A DNA stretch of 35,678 nucleotides from Trebouxia sp. TZW2008. Lineage: Eukaryota > Chlorophyta > Trebouxiophyceae > Trebouxiales > Trebouxiaceae. Of the stretch, positions 10,960 through 23,392 are shown piece after piece. Where the stretch lies: contig BDIU01000510.1 of the NCBI GenBank assembly GCA_002118135.1, forward strand, positions 1 through 35,678, written 5' to 3'. The translations under genes and the position numbers were made by a program. Positions within the stretch are counted from its first letter, which is position 1. Each line of letters starts with the position of its first letter. The notes beneath the pieces were generated by a model. That model saw only the letters and a program-made list of their open reading frames with translations, had not been told where the DNA came from and made no database searches.

Positions 10960-12736
10960 CAGCAGGATGCAGCAGCACGTGAATAGTCTTTCAAAGTTTG
11001 CCCTTCAAGTATGGTCTGCCAACGAGACAGCAACTGCGTCAGCCTCTCAGAGCTGATGCAAGAGCTCAACAGTTAACTAACACACACATTGTCACAAGCT
11101 AACACTCCGCATGCAGTCTGTCAACCGCAACTGTGTAGACCGCAACAATCATACATGTATATGTTGCTGTGAGGCTCTCTCCGTTGTTCAAAGCCATTTC
11201 TCAAGTTGCTGTGAGGTGCATGAGCATCTGATGATGCAAACTGTCAGGGGTTTCAGTTTGTTAAGTGCATTTGCCAGGTGCTGAAGGGTCTTGAACAGCT
11301 ATCTCAGCTTATGCTGACTCAGTCTGAGTGTTCCTTTACTGCATATCACCAGCTACCAATATATGGTCAGCTACTTAATTAGAGCTAGCCTTGGAAATTC
11401 ACTGCTCCCTATGGCCGTGGCACATCTGCCCACACGCTTCACGTGCTGATTTTGACTGCAGAAGAGATGTAGCTGTAGCGCACAAGTGATTACGTCAATG
11501 CACAGGCTCCACACAAGTCATCACTTGCGAAGCCTTACCCACTCACAAGTGATGACTTGTGATTACAAATTGATTTGCACGATTGATGCTGTTCATTTGA
11601 GGTTTCTGGTCTGCTGAATTATATCATTGTCTGCTTGACTCAGAAGTCCAACAGACGCACAAGTTGCATTTGATTTGCAATTGTTTTGACCCTTTGAGCA
11701 GCTGAGGGATGCCAGCTGCCAGGCGTTGACCCTGGCAAGAGCACATGGTCGGGTACCACAGGGAAGTGACTGCCAAAACTCTGCCAGGTGCTATCGTCTG
11801 CGTCACGGCAACAGGCTGGCGCTGTAGTCTGAGACTGCGGAATGTCTTCATAGGCACACAACTTTGATATGCAGTGACATTATCTTCTGTTGCATGTCCC
11901 CTGTGCTGTCCCTGCTGTCCAGCCTGCTGCATAGGCTGCTCTCATCGTTGCTGCATGGCTGTGGCATGAGCTGAATGGTCAGCGGCGAGTATGCACACCA
12001 ACAAGCGTGTTTATGCTTCACGTCGCGAGGCCTGAGTCTCGGCTGAAGGTGCCTAAGCTTGGGCTAAAGGGCGATACAGAAACAAAATGAAACTCCATTC
12101 TTGCCCAAAGGAAGAGGAGAATCTTCTCACTTCAGCTGCAATTTGGTGTACCCGTGAACTCACACTGCTTGAAGGCTGCCTGGCAGAGTGGTGCTGCTGC
12201 CGTGACTCAGGTGAACAGGGAGGGTGTCCTGTTGAAGAGAACAAGGCTGAGCTTAAAGAGACTTGAACACGCTTTGCCTCAGCGAGCTGAGCAGGCTTGC
12301 TTTGGTCAGGGGCTTGATCTTGCAAGCAAAGGGCTTCTGCAGGGTATCGATAGGGCTTCAAGCAGCTGCAAGGTCCTGTACCGGAACAAGTTGAGGTATC
12401 ACCTTGTCAGTCGCCGCTCGTCAGCGACTGTCACAGTTCAGCTGATGCAGTGTGCTGAATTGCTATGTGCTTGAGCTGCTTGCAGTGTGCAGGAATTGCA
12501 CAGTGCGCGGTTGCGTTGTCTTAGCTAATTTGTCATGGGGCTGTGCAAAAGGTGTTCCTTGAGTGCTCTGGTAGCGCTCTGACCCTGGACGCTCCGACAG
12601 TAATTTTGCGAGGATACTGGAATCAGCTTGGTGAAGAAGAGTACAGGGTTTTGAAGCTACCGGTAGGGTTTGCAGGAGAAGCGGAACATAGCACAGGGCT
12701 ATGCACTGTGGAAGCCACTTTCCTCACAGCAGGAAC
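10960..12736. other. Intergenic region between FUSED and TFIIA
   Basis: About 1.8 kb with no gene I can support. It should hold the 3' untranslated region of FUSED and the promoter and leader of TFIIA. Open frames exist (12154-12474 on +, 11624-11932 and 12053-12361 on -) but none shows family motifs or a convincing intron structure. The region contains the perfect inverted repeat at 11512-11561. Confidence 0.5.
11512..11561. repeat. Perfect 16-bp inverted repeat (hairpin) with an 18-base spacer
   Basis: The left arm CACAAGTCATCACTTG (11512-11527) pairs exactly with CAAGTGATGACTTGTG (11546-11561). A related CACAAGTGATTA word occurs at 11481-11492. It may be a 3' processing structure, a small inverted-repeat element, or two binding sites. 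It lies about 550 bp downstream of the FUSED stop and 1.2 kb upstream of TFIIA. Confidence 0.75.
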
Positions 12737-14208
12737 ATGCAAAACCTGACAGTTGTTTACGGAGCTGTGATTGACGATGTGTTGAGCAAAGTCCGATCCG
12801 AGTTCGTGCAGGAGGGCAACGAGTAAGCAGTTGTAGGGGGAAGCTGACAAGCATGCTTTTTCTGGTCTTGTAATCACTCTGTACTCTGCAGACCCGTGCT
12901 TGATGAGCTGCGTAGTCTGTGGGAAGAGAAGCTGCTGCAGACAGGCGTGCTGGATGCCGCTCCTCCGGAGGAGGAGTGAGTCACTTATCATGACACTGGC
13001 TTGCAGTGTGGTGTTGTGTTGCATAGAAGCGTGTGCATTCACCAGCTGGCTGCTCGCGCAGACCTGCGAGAGAACAGCCGAGAGCTCCCGAACCAGGCTT
13101 TGTGCAGTCTGCCTCTGCACCCAGGCAATCTCAGCCTGTCAGCTCTGCTCCAGCACTGCAAGTAGCTGGCCAGTCATATCAGCAGCCCGCGCACATTTAC
13201 GTGGCTGGCCAGCAGTATTTGCAGCAAAATCAGCATCAGTTTCGCAACCCTTCTGCAGTGCAAGGTCCTGTGTTAGGTCATATGCAACAGGCTCAACTGC
13301 CAAACCTAGCATATGGTCAGTCAAGCAATACGTATAGGCCTGCACACCCATACTTAACTCAGCAGCAAGTTGCTGGACAGTATCCTGCTGGGCAACATGC
13401 GTATGGACGCACTCAGCTGCAGTATCAATCAGCTGGAACTTCAGCTGATGGTAGAAAACGCAAGGTTGAGGAAACCCAGGTATTCAAAAGGTCAATGCAT
13501 TGTCTTCAAGGCATGCATTGGGTGCTGGCATTCCTGAGCCATATGGTGCATTAGGTGCCATATGGTGCTGAGTCTGCTCAACCCAACCTGAAGCAAGAGC
13601 GCCTGATGGGTGTGTCTCAGACACAGCCACAGTTGCCTCAAGCTGCTCAGAATCCTCCTCCAAGCGCCCATGCAATCCCACAGCAGGTGTGTGCTGCCAC
13701 AGTTCCAGCGAACCTGCTTGCTGATGCTTTGCGGGACGTGTCTGGGCTGCTTTTACACTGTCATAATCGCCTGTCATTTCTCACATGATCCACAGACGAT
13801 GCTGATCTTGTTCTGTGCTTGGGTCTGTCACCTCAGAACCGTAAAACCAGCATTCTGTCATCATCAGCATATGTGGAACTTCACAGGAACACTGTTATCA
13901 TAGCTGTTGAAAGCATGCATGCGTTCACAGTTGAAATGTAAGGCTTCTTGCTCCACTCCACTTTGCAGGATGGGCCTGGCGATGATCTGCCAGAGCCTGC
14001 TGAGGAAGCTGCTTTGGACAATCTGTCTGATGTGGAAGTTGATGATGATGCCATTGAGTCAAAGATGCTGCCTAACTTCATTCTAGGACAGTATGAAAAT
14101 GTCAAGCACATCAAAAACCGCTGGAGGTGCAATTTCAACCATATGGTCATGCATCTTCATGGACAAGACATTGTGGTTAGCAAAGCCACTGGCGAGTTTA
14201 TCTTTTAG
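12737..14208 (+). CDS. GTF2A1: Transcription initiation factor IIA large (alpha/beta) subunit
   Basis: TFIIA stabilises TBP on the TATA box in the nucleus and competes with repressors of TBP. Five exons join with consistent phase: 12737-12822, 12892-12975, 13062-13479, 13555-13686, 13969-14208, giving 960 nt and 319 aa. The N-terminal helical-bundle domain (residues 1-57) shows VYGAVIDDVLSKVR and LDELRSLWEEKLLQTGVL, the family signature. A long Gln/Pro/Ala-rich linker follows, typical of the disordered middle. An acidic stretch (DNLSDVEVDDD) leads to the C-terminal beta-barrel with FILGQYENVKHIKNRW, HGQDIVV and KATGEF, which contacts TBP. The protein ends EFIF rather than the usual Asp/Glu-x-Trp. 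The start codon gives the canonical MQNLTVVYG opening. It is convergent with Tic22. Confidence 0.92.
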
Positions 14209-14797
14209 GCCATCTACAGTGTTGCCCAGTGCTTGTTCCACATACACGTCTTGCAAGGCAGCAGACTCATAGATGTAGAGCTTTCAAAGTTTATTGCAGC
14301 CTCAGCTGACATGGGAACCGCATGGCTTAGGTAAGTTACCTATTTGCTCACAGTATGACTTTCGTTCTCACCATAGCATTTGGGCGCAATTGTTTGGCGT
14401 TAACGTTCATTGAATTTTGTTGATCGTTTCGACGCCTTGTCCGGCTACAATAGCAACTCAGGACTGCACAGTCCTGTTAGCGATATGCCATGTCGTTTGG
14501 TGAATGCAATTTTGTAAATCGAAAACATGCAACAAGCCCAAGTAACACGCCAGACACTTCGAGTTTGAGAGCTGAACTAAACACACTGAAGCAGCAGGCA
14601 TGACATCGTCGTGTATTGAAGTACTTCACAGAGCCTACAACACCCAACTGTGCTTCAAAAGTCTAGCTTTGCTGTTCATATATCCCACCCGCATCCAAAC
14701 CACAGGCGATCAGCAAGACACGAAGCTGCTAATTAACATGTGCGCTGATTGGGAACCTGCTTTGTCGTCACCATCTGAGTCAACATATGTCCTGATG
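14209..14797. other. Convergent intergenic region (3' ends of TFIIA and TIC22)
   Basis: No coding signal is seen in 589 bp. TGTAA, the usual chlorophyte polyadenylation word, occurs at 14513-14517, about 305 bases past the TFIIA stop, and is a candidate signal for that transcript. A short GGACTG-CACAGTCC palindrome lies at 14461-14474. Confidence 0.4.
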
Positions 14798-17145
14798 TCA
14801 TACAGTTCCTCCTGGAGGTATGAACATGACCTCATCAAATTTGCCTTGATTGTCCTGTTCCATTTTCTTCAGCATTTCTTCCAGCGTTCCAACTTGTATA
14901 TCTGGCGGACTGTCTTGGTCTGCTGGCCTTGAAAGATACCTGTCGAGCCGTACCTGGGCTGTCTTGACCCCATCCTGAGCTTTGGCTTTGTCCTCATTGC
15001 TGCTTGCCTTCTTCAACTGTGCAACAACTTTGTGTGTTGCCGACAGCATGGACTCAAAGCATCAAGAGTGCCCAATTTGTGTGTTACACTGTGGCTGTGT
15101 ATCACTGTGTGAGAACTTAAATCAGCATGCGCTTGGGACATGGTCTGGTGAGTGATAGATACTCTTTTCAAGTTCTTGCCAAGGGTATAGGGCTGCAGCA
15201 GGCTCAGTGTGTATTCACTTTCATCTTGTGACCTACATGCAAGCTTGGTCGTGTGGCTATTGGCATCTAGCCATTACTGTGTGCAATGCGCTTCCCTGTT
15301 TCAGTGTGCCACAAGATTATCTGTTGACTTGTGTAAAAGCCATGCATGCGCCACGTGAAGGTGCAATTGAGCTTGTGTCTGCATGCAAAAAGCAGATTCA
15401 AAAGATAGCCCACCTGCTGCTGGGCGGTTTGCAGCTCCTGCCGAGCGCGTTGTTCTTTAGCTTTCGCCAACTGTGCCTTCTGCAAATGGCGCTGGCCAAA
15501 TGCATTCTTGACTGCAGCGTCCAAATCAGCCTTGGACAGGAAGATAGGCGTATACCTCTGTTTCTCGGTTCTGACAGTCAGGCCCTCTGCTTGGAAAACA
15601 GGGACACCAGTGAAGCCAGGCATCTCAATGCCAGCAGCTGCAAACAACTGCACACGCACACACAGGACATTACAGTGATGTAACGACTGCATTTTTTACC
15701 AAAAATATCGTCACTAAATCAAGTTGTCACTACTCAGAAGCACCATTGCAGTCAGATGCAGTGCTTGCTTCCCACCATCATTGTTGTTACATCAAGAGTG
15801 TCATATGTATCAAGTGTTACTACAACACAAAAACTCTTTCGCATCACAAAAGGTGCATCATGCTGTAACAGTACTTGCTGTGGCAAGCTGCGTAACAAGC
15901 TGTAGAGACAAGGAGAGAAACAGCCATGACTTCTGTTTGCGCATCTGTCCCAATGTTGTATCAATGTTGGCAAATTTACAGCTGTCAATGCAGGCATGAT
16001 TGGTCTCAATGGCTCATTCTGAAGACGCCACTGCAGCAGCTAAGGATGAAGGTGCCAGTGGCTGTGATGAAAGCAAGGTCTTGGAACACTGCATTGGTAA
16101 CTGATTGCATATCAAATGTCGCACCACTGAAGATAAGCCTGCTGTATGGCCTACAGGGAAAGGGCAAGGCATACCTGTTACCTGACTCGCGTTTGTGCGG
16201 GCACAGGTGTCAAATCAATCCAGCAATCACCACTGAAGAAAGTGTAGATACAGTCTGTTGTGCAGCTCACCTGTAACGCTTCTTTGACTTGCTGTATATC
16301 AGGCATGAATCTGAAGGTAATGTCTTTGGCTTTTTCTGAGCCTTGGTGGAATTTGTAGACTGAGTCCATGCCGAGTCTCAAGACTTGAGATTTTGCTGCA
16401 AGGTCAGAATCTTGCTCCGATATCTGCAGCAGGCCGCGCACACACTGATTTGTTGTCCTAGGAGCATATGACCAAAGCAAGAATGTCGTAAAGCAAAGCT
16501 GCATTGTCCCCGTGCAAGCAGCACGTACCTTGGCCACAAGCGCCTCCGCATCTGTTTTACTAAGGAAAAACAATCCAAGCTGTTTCTTCTGGACCTCAGT
16601 CTGTGACAAGCCAAACAATCAGCCCATGTGAGGTCATGGAATGCACAGCATAGTTGACTTCAAGGCCTAAAAACCATACGAACCGGCTGGGAGACGAGCA
16701 CAAACTCTTGGCGCTCATTTGCAACTGTGTACACGGGTATAGGAGCCACTCTTGTCATCATGTTTTCGACATTCAAAGCCAAGTCGAAGACAGGCTGTGG
16801 CTTACGAGCCAAAATTGCGGAGCCCAGAGATAAAGACTGCAACGCAGCGTTACGGAGATTAAATGCGTGCTTGAACAAGCTGAGCAAGGCGACTCTGAGC
16901 GCCATGCTTACTGCAAACGCTGGCCCGTGACTGGGCCTGTTGGCAGCGAGTGCCACGTTGCGCAGATGTTGAGCTGAAGCTTCTGCTGTGTGCTGCAGAA
17001 AGCTCTGACTAGATTCTACAGCTTGAGAGAAGCTGCGCTGGGCATTTTGAAAGCAATCCTGCCAACGTGCTTGCACGGCCTGACTTGTTCGAGAGCAGTG
17101 CGCTTGTGCTTGCAACCACGGGTTTGACTGTCGCTCTCGCGTCAT
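14798..17145 (-). CDS. TIC22: Tic22-like chloroplast protein import component
   Basis: Tic22 is a soluble intermembrane-space chaperone that hands precursors from the TOC to the TIC complex. Five exons join in phase 0: 16684-17145, 16529-16600, 16271-16423, 15414-15647, 14798-15016, giving 379 aa. After an Arg/Gln/Ala-rich N-terminus come IPVYTVANERQEFVLVSQ (about residue 135), LGLFFLSKTDAEAL (about 160), FRFMPDIQQVKEAL (about 216), GVPVFQAEGLTVR (about 240), YTPIFLSKADLDAAV (about 258), LEEMLKKMEQ and the terminal VMFIPPG. This is the full two-module Tic22 order. Residues 285-320 hold an Ala/Lys/Gln-rich helical insertion. Plant Tic22 is about 270 aa; the extra length is mainly a 130-residue N-terminus that probably includes the transit peptide and a helical segment. 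It is divergent from the BRE1 gene. Confidence 0.88.
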
Positions 17146-17382
17146 CAGGCCAGTCTATTCCCTCCGGCACACGGGTGCGCGATGTGTCGTTAGACGGCTC
17201 AGCCCAGAGCCAAACTTGTGCCTGCTATGATGGTCGGTTAGGTCAACCGAAGGGTTTCGCTTTGCGCACTGCTGTTGCTCTTACTTTGCGCTCGCTCTGC
17301 CATCGAACACCATGGGGTCGTATCAGGGTAGAAACAAGCAGTGCCCTTGTACTGACCCCTTCTGACGTTTCAACAACAGCAA
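17146..17382. promoter_or_regulatory. Putative shared divergent promoter between TIC22 and the BRE1-like gene
   Basis: Only 237 bp separate the two start codons, so both promoters and leaders must lie here or overlap the coding ends. A small inverted repeat CGGTTAGGTCAACCG sits near 17235. No TATA box is obvious on either strand. The regulatory role is inferred from the gene arrangement. Confidence 0.5.
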
Positions 17383-20226
17383 ATGGACAAGAATGGACCC
17401 GACAGCATGCTTGCGTTTCAAAACAGCAAACTCAAAGCTCAGCTGGAGGTCAAACGGGACGAGTTTGCAGACTTGACACGCAGACATCAGCAGATTGTTG
17501 AGAAGCAAGCCAACTATCAAGACAATTTCCTTGTGATTGATAGGCTCTGGAAACAAGTCGATGGGGACATTCAAGCCTTGGCAGAACGTGCCTCTGGCGT
17601 TGATTCCTCGGTGCCCGTAACTGCATCGACACTTTCTCTATCACACGCTGAATGTGGATCAGGGCCAGCTATCAATGATGACCCCTTCCTGGCAAGGCTG
17701 CTGCTATCAGACAATTCAATGCTTGGTCAAACTCAGCAATCACTTAAGTCCCTTTGGACTGATGCTTCGGAGGTCGAGGTGGCACTTCGCAAACGTCTGA
17801 CACAGACCGTTGACATGTTTGGCAAAGTTCTTGATGCCATCCGCCAAGGACAGCAAGAAAGAGCAACGCTTGCACAGCAAATAGAACAGAAGCAACTGCC
17901 AGACTCAGCCACAGCAGTCGCTACAAAACGTCTTGCAGATGACGTGCAGTCTCTGCAAAGAACTGTCGACGGTCAACAGGCTTACATTCGCACCCTAGAA
18001 GCAAACTTGGCACAGACAGACGATGAATTTGTCAAGCACAAGGAGCAAGTCAGGGACATGAATAACCAGCTTGCAGATCTTGATGAGCAGCTTGCAAAAG
18101 CTCGTAAAGCTCAGCGTGCTGTCAATGGCCAGCATCCAGCTGTTGTCAAGGCAGAATCAAGTACACCCAACGGAACAGCATCTTTGCCTACAACCTCACA
18201 GCCAGCGCTGCCAAAGCAAACCTTTCTTCTGACCAAATCCTTGGAGGAGACGGAGCAGCTGATGGTCAAGCGTGAGAGTGAATTGGAACAGGAAAGGGAG
18301 TCAGGCATCAAACTTGCCAGGTCAGTCAGCCTTCTGTCGACTGCTATATCTTTAGTTAGTCAGATTTGGTGGTCTGGAATAGTATACCAGTTTTGGTACA
18401 AATTAGGATCGCAAGCTTTTCTTCAATGCTTTATTGCACTTACTTTGTCACTCATGCTGCCAGCTTCATCTGTGCTGCTTGCTTACCCATGTTGCCTGAA
18501 CATGCAAAACGGGAATTTTTGAGCTTCAGTGGCATGTGTGCAACGCTGAACAACTCATGATCAAACAGTTTTAATGACTGAAAAGTCCCCCATGCCCACT
18601 GCAGGGAAATCAGAGATCTCAAGAGTCAACTGAGCAGTCAGGGGAGTGGCATCACTGGTCAGAGCCTGCAAGAGGTTGTGCGAGAAAGAGATGCTATCAG
18701 AGCTGATCGCAACAGATTGCTAGGACGTGTTTCACAGCTGGAGAAGGACACCAGCAAGCTAGAAACCCTGGAACGCCTCAAAGCTTCAGCTGTAAGTATC
18801 ACCCTTTCTCTTCTATGTCATGTGCAGCATCACTGGTGCCTCTGATTGCTTTGGCTATGCAGTCAGCTACATGCTACTGGCGGTCGCTGTCAATGTTTCA
18901 TGTGGGTTTTGGCCTGTCAGCATGTCTGTCTATACTTTCAAGGCAAGCAGCTGATCAACAGGAGCCTCAGTGACTTGTAGCTCAGTCACATCTCCAACCC
19001 AGTATCATGTTCAATGTTTGAATCATGTCATCAACATCATGTGGGTGTCCTACAGGAAAGGGATGCAAAACATGCTCGTGACATGCAAGAACAGTCAGTC
19101 AAGGCAGTACAAGACTTGGAGTCTAGGACACAACAATTGCAAGGGCTGCTTGAGCAAGCCCAGCTGGCGTTACATGCTGAGAAGGCTCAGTATGGCCATC
19201 AAGAGACCCTGTTACAATGCCGCAATCTCATGGACGCTTTGCAAACAGACCTGACAGCTGAGCGACGTAAGGTGAAGCAGCTGGCAGGCAAAAGTCAGGA
19301 GGTTGTCATCGCTAAGCAAGAAGTCTTGGAAGCTGCAACAGCAGTGCAGGTATTACAACTGCCCTGCATATGGTCTCGTTTCATTACGCACACTGCCTCT
19401 CAAAAGCTTGAGGCCAACAGAGTCTGCAATCTGTATGTCTGTATTCAGAAACTTGATTTGATTTGTAAAGAAACTTGCTTACCGATTGCAATCCTTTGTT
19501 TGAGTGGGCTTCTCAAGTGCAAGAACCATGCAGTGCTCAGCCTGTTGTTGCTGCATGCTGCAGGCCAAGGACAAGCAAATCAGCAGGCTTCAAGTCAAGC
19601 TGCAAAGGCAGCAAAAGGCAATTGAGGAGATTGAAGCGCTGAAGGTATGCAAGAGCCTCCTGCATTTTCTTTTGGTCTGCATCAATGCTTTCAGCATGGA
19701 CATTTCTACTTGGCATATCCAGATTTGAGCGCTTGCTTGCTTCTGCTGGAGCAGGTCACATGCATACCAGAAGCACGCGCAGCAGGTGGAGAGCAGGTAT
19801 TTAGCACATGCACATGCGTGCATGCTACAGCTGTAGGCAGAAGGAGCCACATTTGGATCTCTTGTGTGTCACCTGTCGCATTTCTGCTTTTCAGCTGCTG
19901 TCTCAGCAACAGTTGTCCTGTTGTACACAGGAGAGAAGCGAGGACCTACGGGTGTTTGTGGAGGTGCTGCAGAGCCTGCACCCAGACTCTGTTGAGGTCA
20001 CACAGCTGCGTGCAAGTGAGGCACAGCTGCGTAGCAAGGTGGCCAAGCTGCAGGCAGACCTAGATGGTCATCACCTGCAACAGTCCATCAAGCAACTGCA
20101 GCAGGCTGAGGTATGCCTGCTTGTACGTGGCATAGCTGTCTTGTGGCAATGTGATTGCACAGCTGTTTTCCTGAGTGGTGGACCTGCCTCCCTGTCTCTG
20201 TGTCTGTCTGTGTCTGTGTATATCTG

Positions 20227-20281
<55 letters not shown>

Positions 20282-22648
20282 GCAAGCATTCAATGTGCAT
20301 GATGTTTCATCATCACATGGTCAAATGCTGACACTGACTGCTTCACAATTGGTGGCTTGCTGTGCCAGAAATTGTGACTCAATCTTTTTGTGCAAATTAC
20401 ATGAAAAATAGTGAGCACTGAAGCAGCAAGGCATGCCGTGCATCATGCTGTGTCTCACTTCTTTTTGTCAAAGTGCTCACTGCTGGTCAAACGAATGAAT
20501 TGCAGCACTGGTAGCGCTGCTTGTCAAATTCTGTTGAGCCATGCAAAATTCAGCACTATAGCTATCGTCAGCATCTTTTCAGCTCTTCAAGCATATTGTT
20601 TTCTCTATGCACAGCAGCAGATGCTCAGCTCCTAGCTGCTGTTGTGTAAATGCTCTGACAACAGGCTTCAAATGACAGTTGAGTTTACTGTGCATGCTCA
20701 ACTCTGCTCTATCATCTGTTGTAGCCGTTACTTGATGTGCCTGAGCTCAAACATTGACAGCTGATGTTATACCCTGTAGGCGCGGGCTGTGCAGAATGCA
20801 GATGACTTGGCTTCTGAACGGGACCAGCTGCAAGTATGCGCAGATGGTCTCAAACAGGAGATGGCTCATGTCAAGGATCAGCTCACTGAGCAGCAGGCAC
20901 GTATCCATGAACTCTGGCAGGAAGTCTCCTGTTGCCACTTGCTTGTGCTGTCTGCTGGTATCATGCTCTGCATGACCGAACTCTTCATGTTGATGATGAT
21001 TGCTGCGTGCATTGTCCCTGGCCAAACCTTGTCACACAGTGCGTCTGTGCAGACCTGCCTGCAAGCATCTATCATGCTGCTCATGGCTGCCAGCGCATGC
21101 TCACTGACAATGGCATAAGACGTCGCAAAATGTGCTGCATAGACGTAGCCCTGAGCCAACCCCTCTGTTGCGTTGCACAGGGTGAAAACTCAGCGCTCAT
21201 GACAGAGATTGACAATGCCAGCGAAGCCTATGAGACAATGCAGACCTCCAACACAGCTCTGGTGCGGCAGCTGGCTGACCGTGACGCTCGAATCAGCCAG
21301 ATGACAGGCGAGCAGCTGAGGCATGAGCAAGCCATGGCCCGCAACGAGGCTGACAAGGATTTGGCAGATTCAGCATCCAAAGCCTCGCAACAGCAGAAGC
21401 AGCTCCTGGAGCAGCGCTTGCAAGGGCTGCAGACAAACCTTCAGGCAAGCACAGCATGAAGCACCATCTTTGCATGTGGAGTTTGTTGCAGAGAAGATGT
21501 TGCGTGCAAGACACTCAAGGAGGCACAGGCCAATGGCAATCTGGCTGAGATCAATGTGATACTGCGTCAAGCTGTTCAAACCAGAGCATGGAATTCTAAG
21601 AAGCTCCTTACTTCTCAAAGAGGTTCAAGTACCAGACCTGATTGTCAAGACACTCATTGCTCAGTCATCTTGAGATGTTGTAGTCAGATCATGAGCTGGC
21701 AACGCTTGCCATGACCTTGAATCTGCTTCATACTTGCACCCACACACGCAAGGAATGGCTTAGCAGGGCTGTCACATGCAGCTTTTTGCTGAAGATCTTG
21801 CCTTTGGCAGCCTCACATCTACAGATTTTGGTTTTTCTGGGTGTTTTGCCAAGAAACTGCAGCATAGTGTGAACCCTGTTCTGACAACATGCACATGTGA
21901 CAGGAGGCCACTCAGCGGGAGAACCACCTTCAAGAGCAGGTGCACAATGGCAATGCAACCTTGGCGCATCTTAAGCGGGAGAAGGATGAAGTGAGTAACA
22001 GCTTGAAAGAGAAGTCTCTACAGCTGGCAGACCTTCAGCGGGAGGCGGCTGACAAGAAGCGAGCCTTGGACACTGAGTGTGAGAAGCTAAGCAGAGAGAA
22101 GCATAAGAGGCAGCGTGTCGAAGAGGACAACAAGGTTTGTCTACTTTGCTTTGCCATTTGCTGCAAGGCGTCCCTGAATGCAGGCAAGGCTTTTGCTGAA
22201 ATGTGATGCTCATGCTATTTGATGTCTTGACCTCTTGTGTTGCATACAGACATGCAGAAACATATCGGACTCTTGCACTTTGCAAGAGATGCTCGTTAGG
22301 GCAGTTCTCGACATCTGCTTGCAGGTCATGAACTCATGGAAATAAGCACGAAACATGCAGAATAGCTTGGTGATTGTGTTGCAGGCCATGCTGAGCAAGC
22401 TGGAATCATCACAGAGCAAAGGCAAGGATGGGCTGTCTCGCCAGGCAGAAGAAGAGCTCGAAGGGCTGCGAGGCCTTCTGCGCTGCAACGTTTGCCATGA
22501 AAGGCAGAAGAATGTCATCATCACCAAGTGCATGCACATGTTTTGCAAGACATGCATTCAGAGGAACCTGGATGCAAGGCACAGGAAGTGTCCTGGCTGT
22601 GGAGCAGCATTTGGTACAAAAGACGTGCAGCAGTTTTACTTCACATAG
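17383..22648 (+). CDS. BRE1: BRE1/HUB-type RING E3 ubiquitin ligase for histone H2B
   Basis: BRE1 (HUB1/HUB2 in plants, RNF20/40 in animals) monoubiquitinates histone H2B in transcribed chromatin with the E2 Rad6. Exons I join: 17383-18320, 18605-18791, 19056-19349, 19564-19644, 19931-20110, 20780-20923, 21181-21444, 21904-22134, 22385-22648. The sum is 2,583 nt and all phases match, giving 860 aa, close to plant HUB1. Nearly the whole protein is heptad-rich coiled coil. The C-terminal RING (about residues 807-845) has CNVC, CMHMFCKTC and CPGC zinc ligands, followed by GAAFGTKDV and a terminal FYFT as in BRE1. The intron after 21444 has a GC donor (GCAAGC). Small optional exons between 19645 and 19930 are possible but not needed for the frame. 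A CTGT microsatellite lies in the intron after 20110. Confidence 0.9.
20194..20282 (+). repeat. CTGT tetranucleotide microsatellite in a BRE1 intron
   Basis: A pure run of TCTG units occupies about 20227-20282, preceded by imperfect TGTCTG units from about 20194. It lies in the intron after exon 19931-20110. Open frames across it (poly-CLSV on +, poly-TDRQ on -) are artefacts of the repeat. Confidence 0.9.
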
Positions 22649-23392
22649 TAAATGTCTTGTGCATGGTGCAGGCTAGGCTGTCAGTTTCAGTGATGTACAT
22701 TAGTAGATTTTGAATGTCGATAGATGATTGGTTAGCTTGTACTGATACAGTCAGGGTTTTGCACCAGGTAGTTCAGCTGTTCTGCCTGAAGGGCATCAAG
22801 TTTTGAGGTCAAAATGAAATATCCACGTGGCTATTTGTGAGCATTGATGCACCACCTTGGCATGCCAATGCAGTGCTCACGTCTGGCCTCGGCTCAAGCA
22901 CACCAACTGGCTGGCCGTGCGCACCGTTCATGATCAGTATCGTATATAAACATGATCTGCTGGTTCGGGGAGCAAAAGCAAGGCTGCAGACGCGTGCCGC
23001 AATGTGTCTTGCAACATGATGTGGCATTGCAAGCAGGCTGACTTCACAGTATGCAAGCCAACAGTTGCACAGACAAGCATCATCAAAGTGGTCAAATTCA
23101 CAATGGAACGTGCGTACACTACTCATATTTCTGTCAAGGCGGTCTTCAAATAATTTCACTGATGCATGTCATCACTCTGCTTCTTTAGCAATACATCGTG
23201 CAAGGCTGCTTCATCACTGCAGAAGTTCAAGTTGTGATAATGTACCAAAAGCACTGGAGACTACAGATCACAGCTGCTACTTTGTATGGCAATAATGTCA
23301 CAATACACAAATGCTGCATGCAAACCCCAATCAGCTGTACACCCTGCTGTCACACTATAGTCTAGCTAGGCTGATGGACTGCATTGTTTGAC
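22649..23392. other. Convergent intergenic region (3' ends of BRE1 and the PC-esterase-like gene)
   Basis: About 740 bp between two stop codons facing each other. No protein-coding or RNA gene is recognised. It should contain both 3' untranslated regions. Confidence 0.4.

Noticed and set aside
11624..11932. 102-codon open frame on - in the intergenic region
   Set aside because: Low-information composition, no family resemblance, no supporting neighbours.
12154..12474. 106-codon open frame on + upstream of TFIIA (and 12053-12361 on -)
   Set aside because: No recognisable motif, no clear splice structure and overlapping open frames on both strands; probably chance or untranslated leader.
17067..17501. 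144-codon + strand frame spanning the divergent promoter
   Set aside because: It is antisense to the Tic22 start and in a different frame from the BRE1 start.
19750..19800. Possible micro-exon in BRE1 (KHAQQ or VTCIPEARAAGGEQ)
   Set aside because: The nine-exon model is already in phase without it and the candidate reading frames conflict.
20060..20300. Open frames with repeated TDRQ or CLSV
   Set aside because: They are translations of the CTGT microsatellite in a BRE1 intron.
21475..21600. Possible extra BRE1 exon reading LKEAQANGNLAEI
   Set aside because: It cannot be joined in phase to the preceding exon; it may be a relic of the exon at 21904 but similarity is weak.
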